Positions 63,492 through 64,000 of a stretch of 64,000 nucleotides of DNA are shown piece after piece. Numbering within the stretch: position 1 is the first letter of the stretch; every line of letters starts with the position of its first letter. The position numbers and the translations under genes were made by a program. Source of the stretch: Ichthyophis bannanicus (taxonomy: Eukaryota > Chordata > Amphibia > Gymnophiona > Ichthyophiidae); contig CM066033.1 of NCBI GenBank assembly GCA_033557465.1, forward strand, positions 235,292,109 to 235,356,108, in the 5' to 3' direction. The notes below the pieces were generated by a model. The model made no database searches. It was not told where the DNA came from and worked only from the letters and a program-made list of their open reading frames with translations.

Positions 63492-64000
63492 TAAAGGAGG
63501 AAAGCATCCCTGGCCTCAGCCCCCTGAGCCGGAATTCTGGAACAGAACCGGGGATGTCTGGCATTCCACGGACTTGCAAAGAGGTCTATGTCCGGGGTTC
63601 CCTAAATTTGAAAAATCTTGGCCACCTGGTCTGCATGCAGAGACCACTCGTGTGGAAGCAGAACTCGACTGAGTCTGTCTGCCCAAGAGTTTTGTATGCC
63701 TGGAAGATACACTGCCAGGAGATGAATCTGATGCTCTCTGGCGAGGGCCCATAGTCGCAAAGCTTTGTTGCAAAGCGACAGAGAACCTGTTCCCCCCTGC
63801 TTGTGCACATAGAACATGGCTACTTGATTGTCCGTATGGATGAGGACTGTCTTGCAGCTGAGCAGGGTATGGAACACTCGAAGAGCAAGGAAGATTGCTC
63901 TGAGTTCCAGAAGATTGATATGTAGATGAGTCTCCTGTGGAGACCAGGTGTCTTGGGTGGAGAGGTCGTGTAGATGAGCTCCCCAACCCATTGGAGAAGC
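63216..64000 (-). pseudogene. DIRS G RNase H/methyltransferase-like end of the RT ORF (partial)
   Basis: Enters from the right edge at the RNase H start (GWGAHLHDL), with LLELRAIFLAL, IHTDNQVAMFYVHKQGG and WADRLSRVLL. A TAG replaces a Trp codon at about 63604 (FQI then GTPDIDLFAS). Then comes the methyltransferase-like segment with DFLYAFPPIPLIPKTL and a stop near 63216. It overlaps the recombinase frame. The RT palm lies outside the window. Confidence 0.82.

Larger units (their letters stand above)
61700..64000 (-). mobile_element. DIRS element G, 3' part (runs off window)
   Basis: 3' terminus AGCATAGTTACTCACCTGTAA at 61700 with GTCGGTACCGAC in the inverted repeat, GA repeat at 61905-61925 and 61935-61950, ICR at 61973-62073, recombinase 63491-62259 and the RNase H/methyltransferase-like end of the RT ORF 64000-63216. 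Better preserved than F, to which it is closest. Confidence 0.9.

Overview
The window looks like intronic DNA from a large-genome, non-mammalian vertebrate, most likely an amphibian. The only host coding sequence I can support is one exon of ACTR2 (actin-related protein 2) on the minus strand at 45343-45488, with good splice sites. Almost everything else is transposable elements. The dominance of DIRS-type tyrosine-recombinase retrotransposons, with CR1, L2 and RTE LINEs and hAT/Harbinger-type MITEs, fits caecilian- or salamander-like genomes. That taxonomic guess is inference from repeat content.

Layout: 1-1840 is the 5' part of a type II DIRS (J) with an open gag. 1872-3574 is a non-autonomous hAT with a perfect 8-bp target duplication. 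3581-14824 is DIRS A, decayed, with a second DIRS (B, 3905-9662) inserted in its internal complementary region. 14840-18765 is a patchwork: the 3' end of a type II DIRS (H), CR1 pieces, the 5' end of a B-like DIRS (I) and a gag zinc-knuckle remnant (M). 19785-26520 is an L2 LINE split by an antisense L2 (20541-22987) and a sense CR1 (23180-26092). 26953-27080 is a palindromic MITE and 27555-28930 an antisense CR1. 29060-40007 is DIRS C, split by DIRS-like element D (31641-36818). 40044-45150 is element E, a second copy of the D family. 45151-48751 holds the ACTR2 exon, intron and small palindromic repeats. 48752-51918 is an RTE/BovB-like LINE inside a probable decayed LTR element. 52518-55578 holds a DIRS terminus, a CR1 and a gag remnant. 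55582-61235 is DIRS F. 61257-61699 is a stack of DIRS termini. DIRS G starts at 61700 and runs off the window.

All DIRS copies share one coding orientation (minus), which is also the orientation of ACTR2. On the coding strand each full copy reads 5' inverted repeat, gag, RT-RNase H-methyltransferase-like ORF, tyrosine recombinase, internal complementary region (ICR), 3' inverted repeat. The ICR is the reverse complement of the joined element ends, the hallmark of DIRS1-like replication through a circle. B keeps an open RT/RNase H frame and C an open recombinase frame. D and E carry gag but no RT or recombinase and look like a gag-bearing, trans-mobilised, non-autonomous DIRS family, the most interesting feature of the window.
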